64,000 bases of DNA, from NCBI RefSeq assembly GCF_042427745.1, contig NZ_JBHMFA010000015.1; one strand, 5' to 3'. A program made the position numbers and the translations under genes. Origin of the DNA: Algibacter miyuki. GTDB lineage: Bacteria > Bacteroidota > Bacteroidia > Flavobacteriales > Flavobacteriaceae. Positions 45,156 through 54,669 of the stretch are shown piece by piece (the stretch's first letter is position 1; every line of letters begins with the position of its first letter). Below the pieces are notes generated by a model that ran no database searches, was not told where the DNA came from, and saw nothing but the letters and a program-made list of their open reading frames with translations.

Positions 45156-48100
45156 ATGAAAAAGGTTTTATTGCTAGTATGGATTGTTGTTTTATCTGTT
45201 AACCCAATGTTTGGGCAAAGTTTGTATAAACAAGATAGTACATTCGACAAAAATAGCATACTTGAAACAGGGTTTCAATCCCCACCAAATGAAGCCAAAG
45301 CAAGAACGTGGTGGCATTGGATTAGCGGAAACGTATCTAAATCTGGAATTACAAAAGATTTAGAAGCGATGAAAGAAGTTGGTATTCAAGAAGCACAATT
45401 GTTTAATGTTAAATTAGAATTTCCAGATGGACCTGTAAAATATTTAAGTGAAGAGTGGTTAGATTTATTTCATTTTTCTGCAAAAGAAGCTAAAAGATTA
45501 GGATTAGAACTTACGTTTCATAACAGTGCAGGTTGGTCATCTTCAGGTGGTCCGTGGATTACACCAGAATATGCTATGCAAATAACCGTATTTACGGAAG
45601 TTACGGTACAAGGTGGAAAATTATTTAAAGATCAATTACCACAACCTAAAACCAAATTAAATTATTACAAAGATATTGCAGTATTGGCATTTCCTAAACC
45701 TCAAACAGATATAAAAATAGATGGTTTAGATTATAAAAATTTAACAGATCGTATTCGAAATCATTTGTTACCAGATACAAAAGCGATTACTGCTTCTGCC
45801 GTTATTAATAAAAATGACATTATTGATTTAACTTCAAAAATTACTAAAGACGGATTTATTGAATGGAACGTCCCAAAAGGAGAATGGATTATTTTAAGAT
45901 TAGGACACACGCCAACAGGTAAAAGTAACCACCCAGCACCAGATGGAGGCCGTGGTTTAGAAGTTGATAAAATGAGTAAAAAAGCAGTTGATGTCTATTG
46001 GGATGGCGGCATACAACCTATTATTAATAAATTGGGAGATTTAATAGGAACAACTGTTAATAATTGTTTGATAGATAGTTATGAAGTAGGGACTACCAAT
46101 TGGACTGCCGGATTTGATACTGAATTTAAAAAATTAAGAGGTTATAGTTTAACAAGCTATTTACCAACTTTAGCGGGTTATTACGTAGAAAGTGGTGAAG
46201 TGTCAGAACGTTTTTTATGGGATTTTAGAAGAACGATAGGAGATTTAATGTCAAAAAATTATTATGCTCATTTTGGAGAATTATGTCATGAAAACGGCAT
46301 GAAATTTTCTGTAGAACCATACTGGGGACCTTTTGATAATATGCAAGTTGGTGCAACTGGAGATATAGTAATGTGTGAGTTTTGGAGTGGTGGATATCCG
46401 TTTTTCGATTCTCCTAAATTCGTTTCTTCGATAGCACATTTAAGCGGAAGTTCTATTGTTGGTGCCGAGTCTTTTACAGGAATTGGTGGTTGGGACGAGC
46501 ATCCTGCTGTTTTAAAATCTATAGGAGACCAAGCTTGGGCACAAGGTATTACGCGTTTTATTTTTCATACGTATGTACACCAACCTTGGGATGTAGCTCC
46601 TGGTTTAGCGTTAAGTTATCATGGTACAGATTTTAACCGATTAAATACATGGTGGAGTCAAGGAAAAGCCTTTATGGATTATATTGCTAGGTCTCAATTT
46701 TTACTTCAACAAGGTCAAAATGTAGCAGATGTTTTGGTTTTTACAGGAGAATCATCTCCTAACACAGCTTTTTTAATGCCAGAAATTAAAGCCATGGGTT
46801 TTGATTATGATTTAATTGGAGCCAATAAATTAGCAGGATTAACGGTTAAAAATGGAGATATTTATACATCAGTTGGTAATAAATACAAAGTTTTAGTTTT
46901 ACCAAATTCTAGTTGGATGAAACCTGAAACACTTTCTAAAATAGAGGCACTTACAGAAGCAGGTGCAAAGGTAATTGGTGAGCGTCCTTATAAATCTCCA
47001 AGTCTCGAAAATTACCCAAAAAGTGATGATAAGATTGATAAACTTGCAGAAAACTTATGGAATTCTGGTTTGGTAAAAAAAATAACAATAGAAGAGTTTT
47101 TATCAAAAAGTAAAACACCTTCTGATTTTAGAATTGAAGAAGGAGACGCATCAGACATCAGTTTTATCCACAGAAAAACAGAAGATGCAGATATCTATTT
47201 TATTGCCAATGCTAAAAAAGAAAGTAGAGAAATTACAGGACGATTTAGAGTAAAAGGAAAGCAACCAGAATTATGGAATTCAGAAAGTGGTGAGGTTAAA
47301 AGTCTTGCTGTTTGGGTAGATAATGAAGACGGAACAACAAGCGTGCCTATTCAATTAGGTGTGGAAGCATCTGTTTTTGTTATATTTAGAAAACCAGTTG
47401 CAGCATCTGCTCATATTACAAAAATTTCGGAAACACTTAAAAAACCTCAATTAGAACCTTTATCTAATTTGAAAATTATTAAGGCAGAATATGGTTCATT
47501 TTTACAAGACGGATTGGTAGATATCACCGATAAGGTAAAGGCAGCTGTAGAGGATAATAAATTAAAACTACAGGCAGGAAGAGGTTTTTGCGATTGTGAT
47601 CCTGCAATGGGGTATAAAAAGGAATTCCGAATGGAATATAAAATAGGTGAAGAAATCAAGCGAATATACGTAGAAGAAAGAGAGTTTGTAAATATAGATG
47701 CTACTGATAAAGGATCTTTAACCATTTTAAAAGCAGTTTTTGGAAAGTTTAAGCCAGAAACTAAAGAGGTACCTAAATATTATAAAACATTTGATATTAC
47801 AGAGAAAATTAAAGGCATGGTATCCTCTGGAGTTTTAGAAATTCCGATAGAAAAATCTTTAATAGATGGTTATGTTACCGAAGGTAAAAACAAAGTATTG
47901 CGTCTTACTTTTTCTACGGATGGGGTAGAGCATGTTGTTTCTGTTCCGGAAGGAAGAGTGCTTAACCTGTCTAAAGATATTTCTAAAACGAAACTGGTTA
48001 ATACTAATGGAAAAGTAAATTGGGTAACATCTTATCCAGGAGAAATAACATACCAAACTTCTTTGGGTATGAATAAAACGATTAAAGTAAAATCGGTTCC

Positions 48101-48671
48101 AAAACCAATAGAGTTAGTAGGTGACTGGAATATAGAATTTAAAGAAAATTTAAGTACACCAATTAAAACCGTATTTAATAATTTGGTGTCGTGGTCTAAT
48201 TCAGATAATAATGCTATTAAATATTATTCAGGAACAGCAACATATCAAAAAAACTTTAATATTTCTAAAAAGATATTTAAAAAAGACACCTCTTTTGAGT
48301 TAGATTTAGGAAGTGTTGGTGTAATAGCAGAAGTAATTATAAATGGTAAAAATGCAGGTATATTGTGGAAAGCACCGTTTAGAATTAATATTGATGATTT
48401 TGTAAAAGCAGGACAAAATACGCTAGAAGTTAGGGTAACCAACCTGTGGCCAAATCGTTTAATTGGAGACGAAAATTTATCGTTAGATTTTGAAAGAAAA
48501 GGAGAAAAAACAAAAAGTTTACCAAATTGGTTGCTAAATAATACACAACGACCGAGTAAGAGAACCACGTTTCCGGCTTGGAAGCATTGGAGTAAGAATG
48601 ATGCCTTATTTGCTTCAGGGTTATTAGGACCGGTAAAAATTAATGTATTTCAAAAAATTATTTTAGAATAA
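45156..48671 (+). CDS. GH106 alpha-L-rhamnosidase
   Basis: The 1171-residue protein has a signal peptide ending MFGQ and the GH106 start pattern PPNEAKARTWWHWISGNVS with ITKDLEAMKEVGIQEAQLF. The catalytic region runs to about residue 650 (SVEPYWGPFDNMQVGATGDI, GAESFTGIGGWDEHP, FIFHTYVHQPWDVAPG). Two similar segments follow at about 770-845 and 855-940 (IIKAEYGSF/DITDKV and ILKAVFGKF/DITEKI), resembling DUF3395 domains, and a galactose-binding-like sandwich ends the protein. GH106 enzymes cleave alpha-L-rhamnosides by inversion. It is the fourth rhamnosidase of the locus. Gaps of 31 nt and 11 nt link it to GH2 and a sulfatase. Confidence 0.9.
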   Translation: MKKVLLLVWIVVLSVNPMFGQSLYKQDSTFDKNSILETGFQSPPNEAKARTWWHWISGNVSKSGITKDLEAMKEVGIQEAQLFNVKLEFPDGPVKYLSEEWLDLFHFSAKEAKRLGLELTFHNSAGWSSSGGPWITPEYAMQITVFTEVTVQGGKLFKDQLPQPKTKLNYYKDIAVLAFPKPQTDIKIDGLDYKNLTDRIRNHLLPDTKAITASAVINKNDIIDLTSKITKDGFIEWNVPKGEWIILRLGHTPTGKSNHPAPDGGRGLEVDKMSKKAVDVYWDGGIQPIINKLGDLIGTTVNNCLIDSYEVGTTNWTAGFDTEFKKLRGYSLTSYLPTLAGYYVESGEVSERFLWDFRRTIGDLMSKNYYAHFGELCHENGMKFSVEPYWGPFDNMQVGATGDIVMCEFWSGGYPFFDSPKFVSSIAHLSGSSIVGAESFTGIGGWDEHPAVLKSIGDQAWAQGITRFIFHTYVHQPWDVAPGLALSYHGTDFNRLNTWWSQGKAFMDYIARSQFLLQQGQNVADVLVFTGESSPNTAFLMPEIKAMGFDYDLIGANKLAGLTVKNGDIYTSVGNKYKVLVLPNSSWMKPETLSKIEALTEAGAKVIGERPYKSPSLENYPKSDDKIDKLAENLWNSGLVKKITIEEFLSKSKTPSDFRIEEGDASDISFIHRKTEDADIYFIANAKKESREITGRFRVKGKQPELWNSESGEVKSLAVWVDNEDGTTSVPIQLGVEASVFVIFRKPVAASAHITKISETLKKPQLEPLSNLKIIKAEYGSFLQDGLVDITDKVKAAVEDNKLKLQAGRGFCDCDPAMGYKKEFRMEYKIGEEIKRIYVEEREFVNIDATDKGSLTILKAVFGKFKPETKEVPKYYKTFDITEKIKGMVSSGVLEIPIEKSLIDGYVTEGKNKVLRLTFSTDGVEHVVSVPEGRVLNLSKDISKTKLVNTNGKVNWVTSYPGEITYQTSLGMNKTIKVKSVPKPIELVGDWNIEFKENLSTPIKTVFNNLVSWSNSDNNAIKYYSGTATYQKNFNISKKIFKKDTSFELDLGSVGVIAEVIINGKNAGILWKAPFRINIDDFVKAGQNTLEVRVTNLWPNRLIGDENLSLDFERKGEKTKSLPNWLLNNTQRPSKRTTFPAWKHWSKNDALFASGLLGPVKINVFQKIILE

Positions 48672-48682
48672 AATATTTAATT

Positions 48683-50206
48683 ATGAAATCTACACATTTA
48701 ATATTTTTTATTGTTGCGTTTTTAAGTTTAGCCTGTCATAATAAAAAGTTGGTTAAAAATGAAAAAGTCGATGTCAAACCGAATATACTGTTTATCTCGG
48801 TTGACGATTTAAACAATTGGATAACACCTATTGATGGATTTTCAAATGCGAAGACACCTAATTTTGACAGGTTAGCAGCCATGGGAGTTACATTTACAAA
48901 TGCACATGTTCAGGCACCTTTATGTGGGCCCTCGAGAGCATCTATCATGTCAGGATTGCGTCCTTCTACAACAGGTATTTATGGTATGACACCAGATAAT
49001 GAAATCCGAAGATCAGGTAATCCTGCTACCAAAGACATTACATTTTTACCAGAATATTTTGAGAATAACGGCTATCATACCATGGGGATTGGTAAACTGT
49101 TTCATATTCACGCACCAGATAGTGTTTTTAATGAATCTGGAGGTCGTGTTAAAGGTTTTGGGCCCTATCCAGAAAAACGTTTTCTTTGGGATGGTTATGG
49201 AAAAGGTATCAAAGGAACACACGGAAGAACCAGCACAGACTGGGGCGCATTTCCAGAAAACGATACCTTAATGCCAGATCACCAATCTGTAAATTGGGCT
49301 ATTGAACGCTTACAAAGAGCATACGATAAGCCATTCTTTTTGGGACTCGGGTTTTTACGTGTACATGTGCCGCTTTATGTGCCTCAAAAATGGTTTGATA
49401 TGCATCCTTTGGAAAGCATACAAACACCAGCATATTTTGCAGATGATTTAAACGATATTCCATCTGTAGGTATGCAGATAAACGATTTACCCATGATGCC
49501 TTCCACAGAGTGGGCAATACAAAGTGGCGAATGGAAAAAGATTATACAAGCCTATTTAGCTTGTATGAGTTATGTGGATAATGAATTAGGGCGCGTGCTA
49601 GATGCATTGGAAACTAGTAAATATGCAGATAATACTATTATTGTATTATGGTCTGACCATGGGTACCGTTTAGGAGAAAAAGGCACCTTTGCAAAACATG
49701 CCTTATGGGAAACCGCAACAAAGGCACCTTTAATGTTTGCAGGACCTAATGTACCAAAAGGCAAGAAAATTGATGCACCAGTTGAGATGTTATCTATTTA
49801 CCCAACACTTTTGGAATTAAGTGGATTACCAGCTTATGCTAGAAATGAAGGGAATAGTTTAGTTGCTATGATCCAAAATGATGAAGGATTGGAAGAGGCT
49901 AGAGCTATTACAACCTTTGGTATGAATAACCATAGCATTAAGGCAGATGGCTATAGATACATTCGTTATGAAGATGGAACTGAAGAGTTTTATGAGCATA
50001 GTAGCGACCCTAATGAGTGGAAAAACGAAGCTAGTAATCCTAAGTTTAAACATAAAATTGAGGCATTACAAAAACTATTACCCACTGTAAATTCCAAATG
50101 GGATGAAAAATCTAATTATACCTTTCAACCTTATTTTGTAAACCAAAAGATGAGGGTAAATGGAAAAGATACCGAGCCTGTAAAAGTTATTGGAGCAGAT
50201 AGATAG
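48683..50206 (+). CDS. S1-family sulfatase (3 of 3), lipoprotein
   Basis: The 507-residue protein has a lipoprotein cysteine at 18 (LSLACHNKK). The sulfatase motif is CGPSRASIMSG with Cys81 as formylglycine precursor; FISVDDLNNW and LWSDHGYRLGEKGTFAKH hold metal and substrate residues. It resembles the second sulfatase (S1_7-like) more than the first. The gene ends 77 nt before the PL25-like lyase. The gap contains a short GGCC inverted repeat but no T-run. Confidence 0.92.
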   Translation: MKSTHLIFFIVAFLSLACHNKKLVKNEKVDVKPNILFISVDDLNNWITPIDGFSNAKTPNFDRLAAMGVTFTNAHVQAPLCGPSRASIMSGLRPSTTGIYGMTPDNEIRRSGNPATKDITFLPEYFENNGYHTMGIGKLFHIHAPDSVFNESGGRVKGFGPYPEKRFLWDGYGKGIKGTHGRTSTDWGAFPENDTLMPDHQSVNWAIERLQRAYDKPFFLGLGFLRVHVPLYVPQKWFDMHPLESIQTPAYFADDLNDIPSVGMQINDLPMMPSTEWAIQSGEWKKIIQAYLACMSYVDNELGRVLDALETSKYADNTIIVLWSDHGYRLGEKGTFAKHALWETATKAPLMFAGPNVPKGKKIDAPVEMLSIYPTLLELSGLPAYARNEGNSLVAMIQNDEGLEEARAITTFGMNNHSIKADGYRYIRYEDGTEEFYEHSSDPNEWKNEASNPKFKHKIEALQKLLPTVNSKWDEKSNYTFQPYFVNQKMRVNGKDTEPVKVIGADR

Positions 50207-50282
50207 TTAGGAGGAGTAGGCCAAATTTTGGAGGCCAATGGATAAAAATAAAATAATTAAGTGTAGTTAAAAACTAAAATTT

Positions 50283-51674
50283 ATGTGTAGAATATTGCTA
50301 ATAATCATGTTTTATATCGTTTCAACTTGTACTGTGTTTTCACAAATAAAGGTGGTTAACGAAAAGATCTCTATTGTTGATAAAAATGCGCTTACCGTTG
50401 AAGGTAGATTTTCTAGCGGAATAAACGGGCGCACATTTCAGAAAGACGCGTTGATTTCTCATAAGGGATACCAATATATTGTGAATTATAATAATGAACG
50501 TCGCGTTTGTATCAGTAGAAGAAAATTACCTAATGGAAAATGGAAAACGATTACGTTTTTAGATTATCACTTTAAAAGTAACGATTCTCATAATTCTATA
50601 TCTATGGGTATTTGCCCTAATGATGGAACCATACATTTAGCTTTTGATCATCATGTAGATACCTTACATTACAGAGTTTCTAAAAAAGGATTGGCAAATA
50701 ATCCAGAAACTATGAGCTGGAATGCTTCCGCTTTTGGTCCCATTATTTCAGAACTAGAAAAAGGAAAGAAAATAAAAATAACTTATCCAAAATTTTGGCA
50801 AACTCCAGATGGAAACCTTCAGTTTAATTATCGTGTTCGTGGGTCGGGCGATGGAGATCGTATGTTGGTAGATTATAATGCTAAAACGGGAAAATGGGAA
50901 AATACACGCCAGATTGATAATGGAAAAGGTGTCTTTCACGATCAATTAGGAATGAGTGAAACCAGGTGTTCATACCCTAATGGATACGATTATGATAATG
51001 AAGGAGTCCTACATGTTACATGGACTTGGAGAGAAAACAGCCAAGGTGCTAATCATGATTTAGTTTATGTTTATAGTGAAGATAACGGATATTCATGGAA
51101 AAATAATTTCGGTAAAACCTTAACAGAAATTCCTCACGTAAATTCAGAAGATATTGTGGTGCAGTCTATTCCTCGGGTATTAGGTTTAATGAATGATCAA
51201 GGGCAAACCATAGATTCTAAAAACCGATTGCACGTAGTTATGTATCATTGTACAGAAGAAACCATAACCAATGCAGGTAGTTTTTTAGGTGAATTAAGAT
51301 GGGGGCCAAATGAAGCTAAGCGGTACCACCATTATTGGAGAGATACATCTGGGAATTGGCACAGTTTTGAAATGGACTTAAAAGTTGGCAATCGCCCAAA
51401 AGTATTCGCAGATAAGCATAACAATTTAATTATGATTTATGCCGGTAATGCTAAAAACGATTTGATTATAGCTACAGCAACAGCTAAAAAGAAATGGAAC
51501 GATTGGGCTATTACACATACAGTTAAAGGCCCATTTATTAATGATATGTTGGGGGATTTTTATCGTTGGAAAACGGATGGTGTTTTGTCTATTTTAGTTC
51601 AAGATATTCCAAAGCCAAATAAAAAAAATAGCACTTTTAAAGTCGTCGATCTAACTTTTGACTCTAAACCATAA
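50283..51674 (+). CDS. PL25-like ulvan lyase (BNR_4 beta-propeller)
   Basis: The 463-residue protein has a signal peptide ending TVFSQ, then a single seven-bladed propeller. NDSHNSISMGICPNDGTIHL with H103 and FDHHVDTLHYRVS with H123 are 20 residues apart, as I recall for H123/H143 of the PL25 ulvan lyase PLSV_3936. Length is right for PL25. The motif region is clearly related to the PL24-like enzyme at 30901 (both read SHN-x-I-x-x-G-x-x-P-x-x-GTIHL), so the two are remote paralogues. It has no sorting domain. It would cut ulvan or its oligosaccharides by beta-elimination in the periplasm or at the surface. Confidence 0.8.
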   Translation: MCRILLIIMFYIVSTCTVFSQIKVVNEKISIVDKNALTVEGRFSSGINGRTFQKDALISHKGYQYIVNYNNERRVCISRRKLPNGKWKTITFLDYHFKSNDSHNSISMGICPNDGTIHLAFDHHVDTLHYRVSKKGLANNPETMSWNASAFGPIISELEKGKKIKITYPKFWQTPDGNLQFNYRVRGSGDGDRMLVDYNAKTGKWENTRQIDNGKGVFHDQLGMSETRCSYPNGYDYDNEGVLHVTWTWRENSQGANHDLVYVYSEDNGYSWKNNFGKTLTEIPHVNSEDIVVQSIPRVLGLMNDQGQTIDSKNRLHVVMYHCTEETITNAGSFLGELRWGPNEAKRYHHYWRDTSGNWHSFEMDLKVGNRPKVFADKHNNLIMIYAGNAKNDLIIATATAKKKWNDWAITHTVKGPFINDMLGDFYRWKTDGVLSILVQDIPKPNKKNSTFKVVDLTFDSKP

Positions 51675-51703
51675 ATAAGACCAAATTTTTATCTATTCTG
51701 ATT

Positions 51704-51828
51704 ATGAAATCATTTCTAACTCTATTATTAATAATGTTGTTAGTTTGAAAGCAAATGAAATAGGTATTAAAGAACAGCTATTAGATTTAAATATAGACTC
51801 TTTCTATAACTACATATTTTACCAATGA
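51704..51828 (+). pseudogene. Small decayed reading frame in the 51675-51984 gap
   Basis: The gap of 310 nt has an ATG at 51704 reading MKSFLTLLLIMLLV, a signal-peptide-like start, which stops at TGA 51746-51748. A one-base shift continues SLKANEIGIKEQLLDLNID to a TGA at 51826. This looks like the front of an exported protein with a frameshift. The rest of the gap is AT-rich and holds neither a terminator nor the CAGGACAG element. Confidence 0.35.
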
Positions 51829-51984
51829 TGTAAATTAAAAGATAATTTAGAGAGATTATGATATATATAACAGTTGGTTTTTAAGGAGTTCTAAAAATAT
51901 TTCTAGATTAAAATAAGCCAAGCATAATTAATAAAAATTGCTGAGTAGTAAAGTTATAAAAAGATAACCTATTAAATTAAAGAC

Positions 51985-54450
51985 ATGTTATATAATTTTA
52001 AGAAGTTAAATATAATTTTTATAATCATTTTGGGTTCGCAGCTTGTTAAAGCGCAGTCTGTAAAACACCCCGCTATTTGGGTAACGCAAGATGAAAAACA
52101 CGATGTTTTAAATCTTATTGAAAAGTATGATTGGGCCAAGAAATTAGAGCAGGATTTACATGTTGTTGTAGATGAAAAAGTAGAAGCGCATCAAAAAAAT
52201 CCTTCAGCAATATTATCCCATATTCCAGAAATACCAGCCGATAATTCGTTAACCGAATTTGAAGCTGTAACCGTAGAAAATCACGCTGCAGTACTAACAG
52301 ATGCCTCATATGCAGCTATGTTGTATTTCTTGACGGGTGAAGAAAAATACGCCCAATTTTCGGCAGATATATTATGGCATTACGTGTCTGTTTTATCTGA
52401 TAGAAATCCTGAAAACACCACTATTTGTGGGAATCATTTTTACGATCCGCGTACATCTTACGCCCAATTTGCACTAGCATACGACTTCATTTATAATTTT
52501 TTAAATACACCTACAACCAAGGTTTATAAGGTATCTGAACGTAAGCAGCAAACTTTCGATAGAGACCTGTTTCAAAAGGTACTTTTAAATATGGTTGGCA
52601 GTAGCTTACAGGAATATGGCCGCCCGGATACGCATGGTAAATTTATTTCTAATCATCCTATTTTAACCGCTCCAGGAGTGCTTTATGGTATTCTATGTAT
52701 TGAAGATGATAAAGAAAGAGAGCGTTTGTTTGATGTATTTTGGGAGAAAGGAACTGCACATCAAAATTCTTTTAAAAATACCATTTTACCAATGTTTGGT
52801 AAACAAGGTATTTGGCCAGAATCTACCAGTTATAGTTTTATGCCTGCTGTTACTCTAGTTTTAAATATAATAGATCGGGTTTACCCTGAAATGCATGTTA
52901 CTCAGAATTACAAAAACATTTATAAAGGAAACTTTTTGTTCGATAATTTAAGAATGCCAGATGGTCGGTTTGTGAGATATGGTGATTCTAAAAGAAACCA
53001 CGATGGTACCGAACAGTTATATAGGTATACACTAAACTTAGCACAACGCCGAGGATATTCAAATTTAGAAAAGCAGGCTAAAATAGCCTTAAGCCAAGCT
53101 TATCAGAGACTGGGTGGCTACCAACCAAAAATTTATCCTGCTACTTTTGATAGCACAGGACCTTTAAAATTATTTTGGGGTATACCTATCCCAAAAGATA
53201 TAGATTCTAAAATAGATTTTAAAAAGCCTACAGTTTTGGTAGAACATGCTGGTATTGCCTTGCAACGAAATTATGTTGAAAAAGATAACGTATTGTATGG
53301 CTTATGCGGTATAATAGGAGGTGCTCATTATGTGCATTCTCATGTTACCGGAATAACTATGGAACTTTATGGAGCTGGCTATGTAATGGCGCCAAATGGA
53401 GGTTTGCCTCCGTCTGTAAAAGAAAGAAGGATTCCTTTACACGAAAATTATTTTAGACTCTATGCAGGTAATAATACGGTAATTGTTAACGGAACATCGC
53501 ATGGTAGTCAGCCTGGTTCTTGGAAGGGAAGAGCTTATGTTTGGCAAAATACAGCAGTGAATATTGCATCGGAACCTAAACATTTAGAAGATCCTATTAG
53601 TAAGCATTTTAGCTTTGCAACTCAGTTTTTAAGGGATACTATTAACCATAGTGATCAAGAGCGTACATTGAGTATCATTCGTACTAGCGATAAAACGGCT
53701 TATTATTTAGATGTGTTTCGTTCTAAATCTTTAGACGAAAACAAGTTTCACGATTATATCTATCATAACATAGGAGATACTATAACACTTGAAAATGATA
53801 ACGGAAAAGCGTTGAAAACTCAAGCTACATCACGGTATCAAACAGATATTGGAGACCCTGTCCAATCTCCAGGATGGCGTTATTTTAAAAAAACAGAATC
53901 AACTAAAGCGATCAAAGATGGAATAAAGGCAAAATTCCAAATAAAAAATGATAACCGATTTATGCATATGTATGTTCCTAATGGAATGGCACGAAATTAT
54001 ACCACAGCTTTGGCTCCTCCAACCCGAGAAGCAGAAAATGGATATGTTGATAAACCGACTCAAGTTTTGGCAATACGGCAACAGGGTGAAGCTTGGAAAA
54101 ATCCTTTTATCGCCATTTTTGAACCTACTCTAAATGCAATCTCTAGTGTGCAAAAGGTTATGACTTTAAAGGATGGAGATAAGGTAGTAGGGGCTACTAT
54201 CACTTCAAAAGTTGAAGGTAAAACCATTACTGATCATGTGATTTCTTTGGATAAACCGGAGGCTACATATTATAGTAAGAAATTGGATTTAAAATTTAAA
54301 GGCCGATTTGCAGTCGTTAGAGTGGAAACTTTTAAAAGCAAACAAAAGACCAAGCTTTATATAGGAGAAGGAAGTGAACTCTATTTTAACACTTATAAAC
54401 TGGTCAGTGGAAATTTAAGAAAAGCCACTCAATCTTATGGCGGCTTGTAA
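51985..54450 (+). CDS. Heparinase II/III-like protein, candidate ulvan lyase (PL40-like)
   Basis: The 821-residue protein has a signal peptide ending VKAQ. Residues about 25-400 form an alpha-toroid (AAMLYFLTGEEKYAQFSADI, DPRTSYAQFALAYDFIYNF, WPESTSYSFMPAVTLV). Residues 440-820 form the Hepar_II_III beta-sheet domain with GGAHYVHSHVTGITMELYG, holding H448, H451 and H453, and GAGYVMAPNGG. Heparinase-like proteins of this layout are polysaccharide lyases; family PL40 contains an ulvan lyase from F. agariphila, which is a plausible match. It stands alone between two gaps of more than 200 nt and lacks a recognisable operator, so its transcription is unclear. Confidence 0.86.
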   Translation: MLYNFKKLNIIFIIILGSQLVKAQSVKHPAIWVTQDEKHDVLNLIEKYDWAKKLEQDLHVVVDEKVEAHQKNPSAILSHIPEIPADNSLTEFEAVTVENHAAVLTDASYAAMLYFLTGEEKYAQFSADILWHYVSVLSDRNPENTTICGNHFYDPRTSYAQFALAYDFIYNFLNTPTTKVYKVSERKQQTFDRDLFQKVLLNMVGSSLQEYGRPDTHGKFISNHPILTAPGVLYGILCIEDDKERERLFDVFWEKGTAHQNSFKNTILPMFGKQGIWPESTSYSFMPAVTLVLNIIDRVYPEMHVTQNYKNIYKGNFLFDNLRMPDGRFVRYGDSKRNHDGTEQLYRYTLNLAQRRGYSNLEKQAKIALSQAYQRLGGYQPKIYPATFDSTGPLKLFWGIPIPKDIDSKIDFKKPTVLVEHAGIALQRNYVEKDNVLYGLCGIIGGAHYVHSHVTGITMELYGAGYVMAPNGGLPPSVKERRIPLHENYFRLYAGNNTVIVNGTSHGSQPGSWKGRAYVWQNTAVNIASEPKHLEDPISKHFSFATQFLRDTINHSDQERTLSIIRTSDKTAYYLDVFRSKSLDENKFHDYIYHNIGDTITLENDNGKALKTQATSRYQTDIGDPVQSPGWRYFKKTESTKAIKDGIKAKFQIKNDNRFMHMYVPNGMARNYTTALAPPTREAENGYVDKPTQVLAIRQQGEAWKNPFIAIFEPTLNAISSVQKVMTLKDGDKVVGATITSKVEGKTITDHVISLDKPEATYYSKKLDLKFKGRFAVVRVETFKSKQKTKLYIGEGSELYFNTYKLVSGNLRKATQSYGGL

Positions 54451-54596
54451 AGGAGTAAAATAAATCTAATTTAAATTGGGTTATTGTTGAACTATGAGCT
54501 AAGTCAGTTTCTTAAATAATTGATAATTTATGAGTCTATGTTAGATTTTCTCTAACTTACAAAAACGGAATATTTAAAAATTTAGCGTTGTACAGG

Positions 54597-54637
54597 ATAA
54601 GGCAGTATAGCATTTATATTTTAAATAAATAAATTAG
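54597..54637 (+). promoter_or_regulatory. Regulon promoter 7: CAGTATAG element plus -7 box, upstream of the DUF1080 pair
   Basis: ATAAGGCAGTATAG at 54597-54610 differs from the promoter 6 copy at three of 14 bases. Exactly 19 bp later is TAAATTAG (54630-54637), one base off TAnnTTTG. The gene starts 32 nt further on. The rest of the 54451-54669 gap shows nothing recognisable. Confidence 0.55.
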
Positions 54638-54669
54638 CAATCACTATAACAATAAAATAAAGAAATAGT

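Noticed and set aside
50206..50283. GGCC inverted repeat after the third sulfatase as a terminator
   Set aside because: The stem is short and interrupted and has no T-run, so I do not call it.
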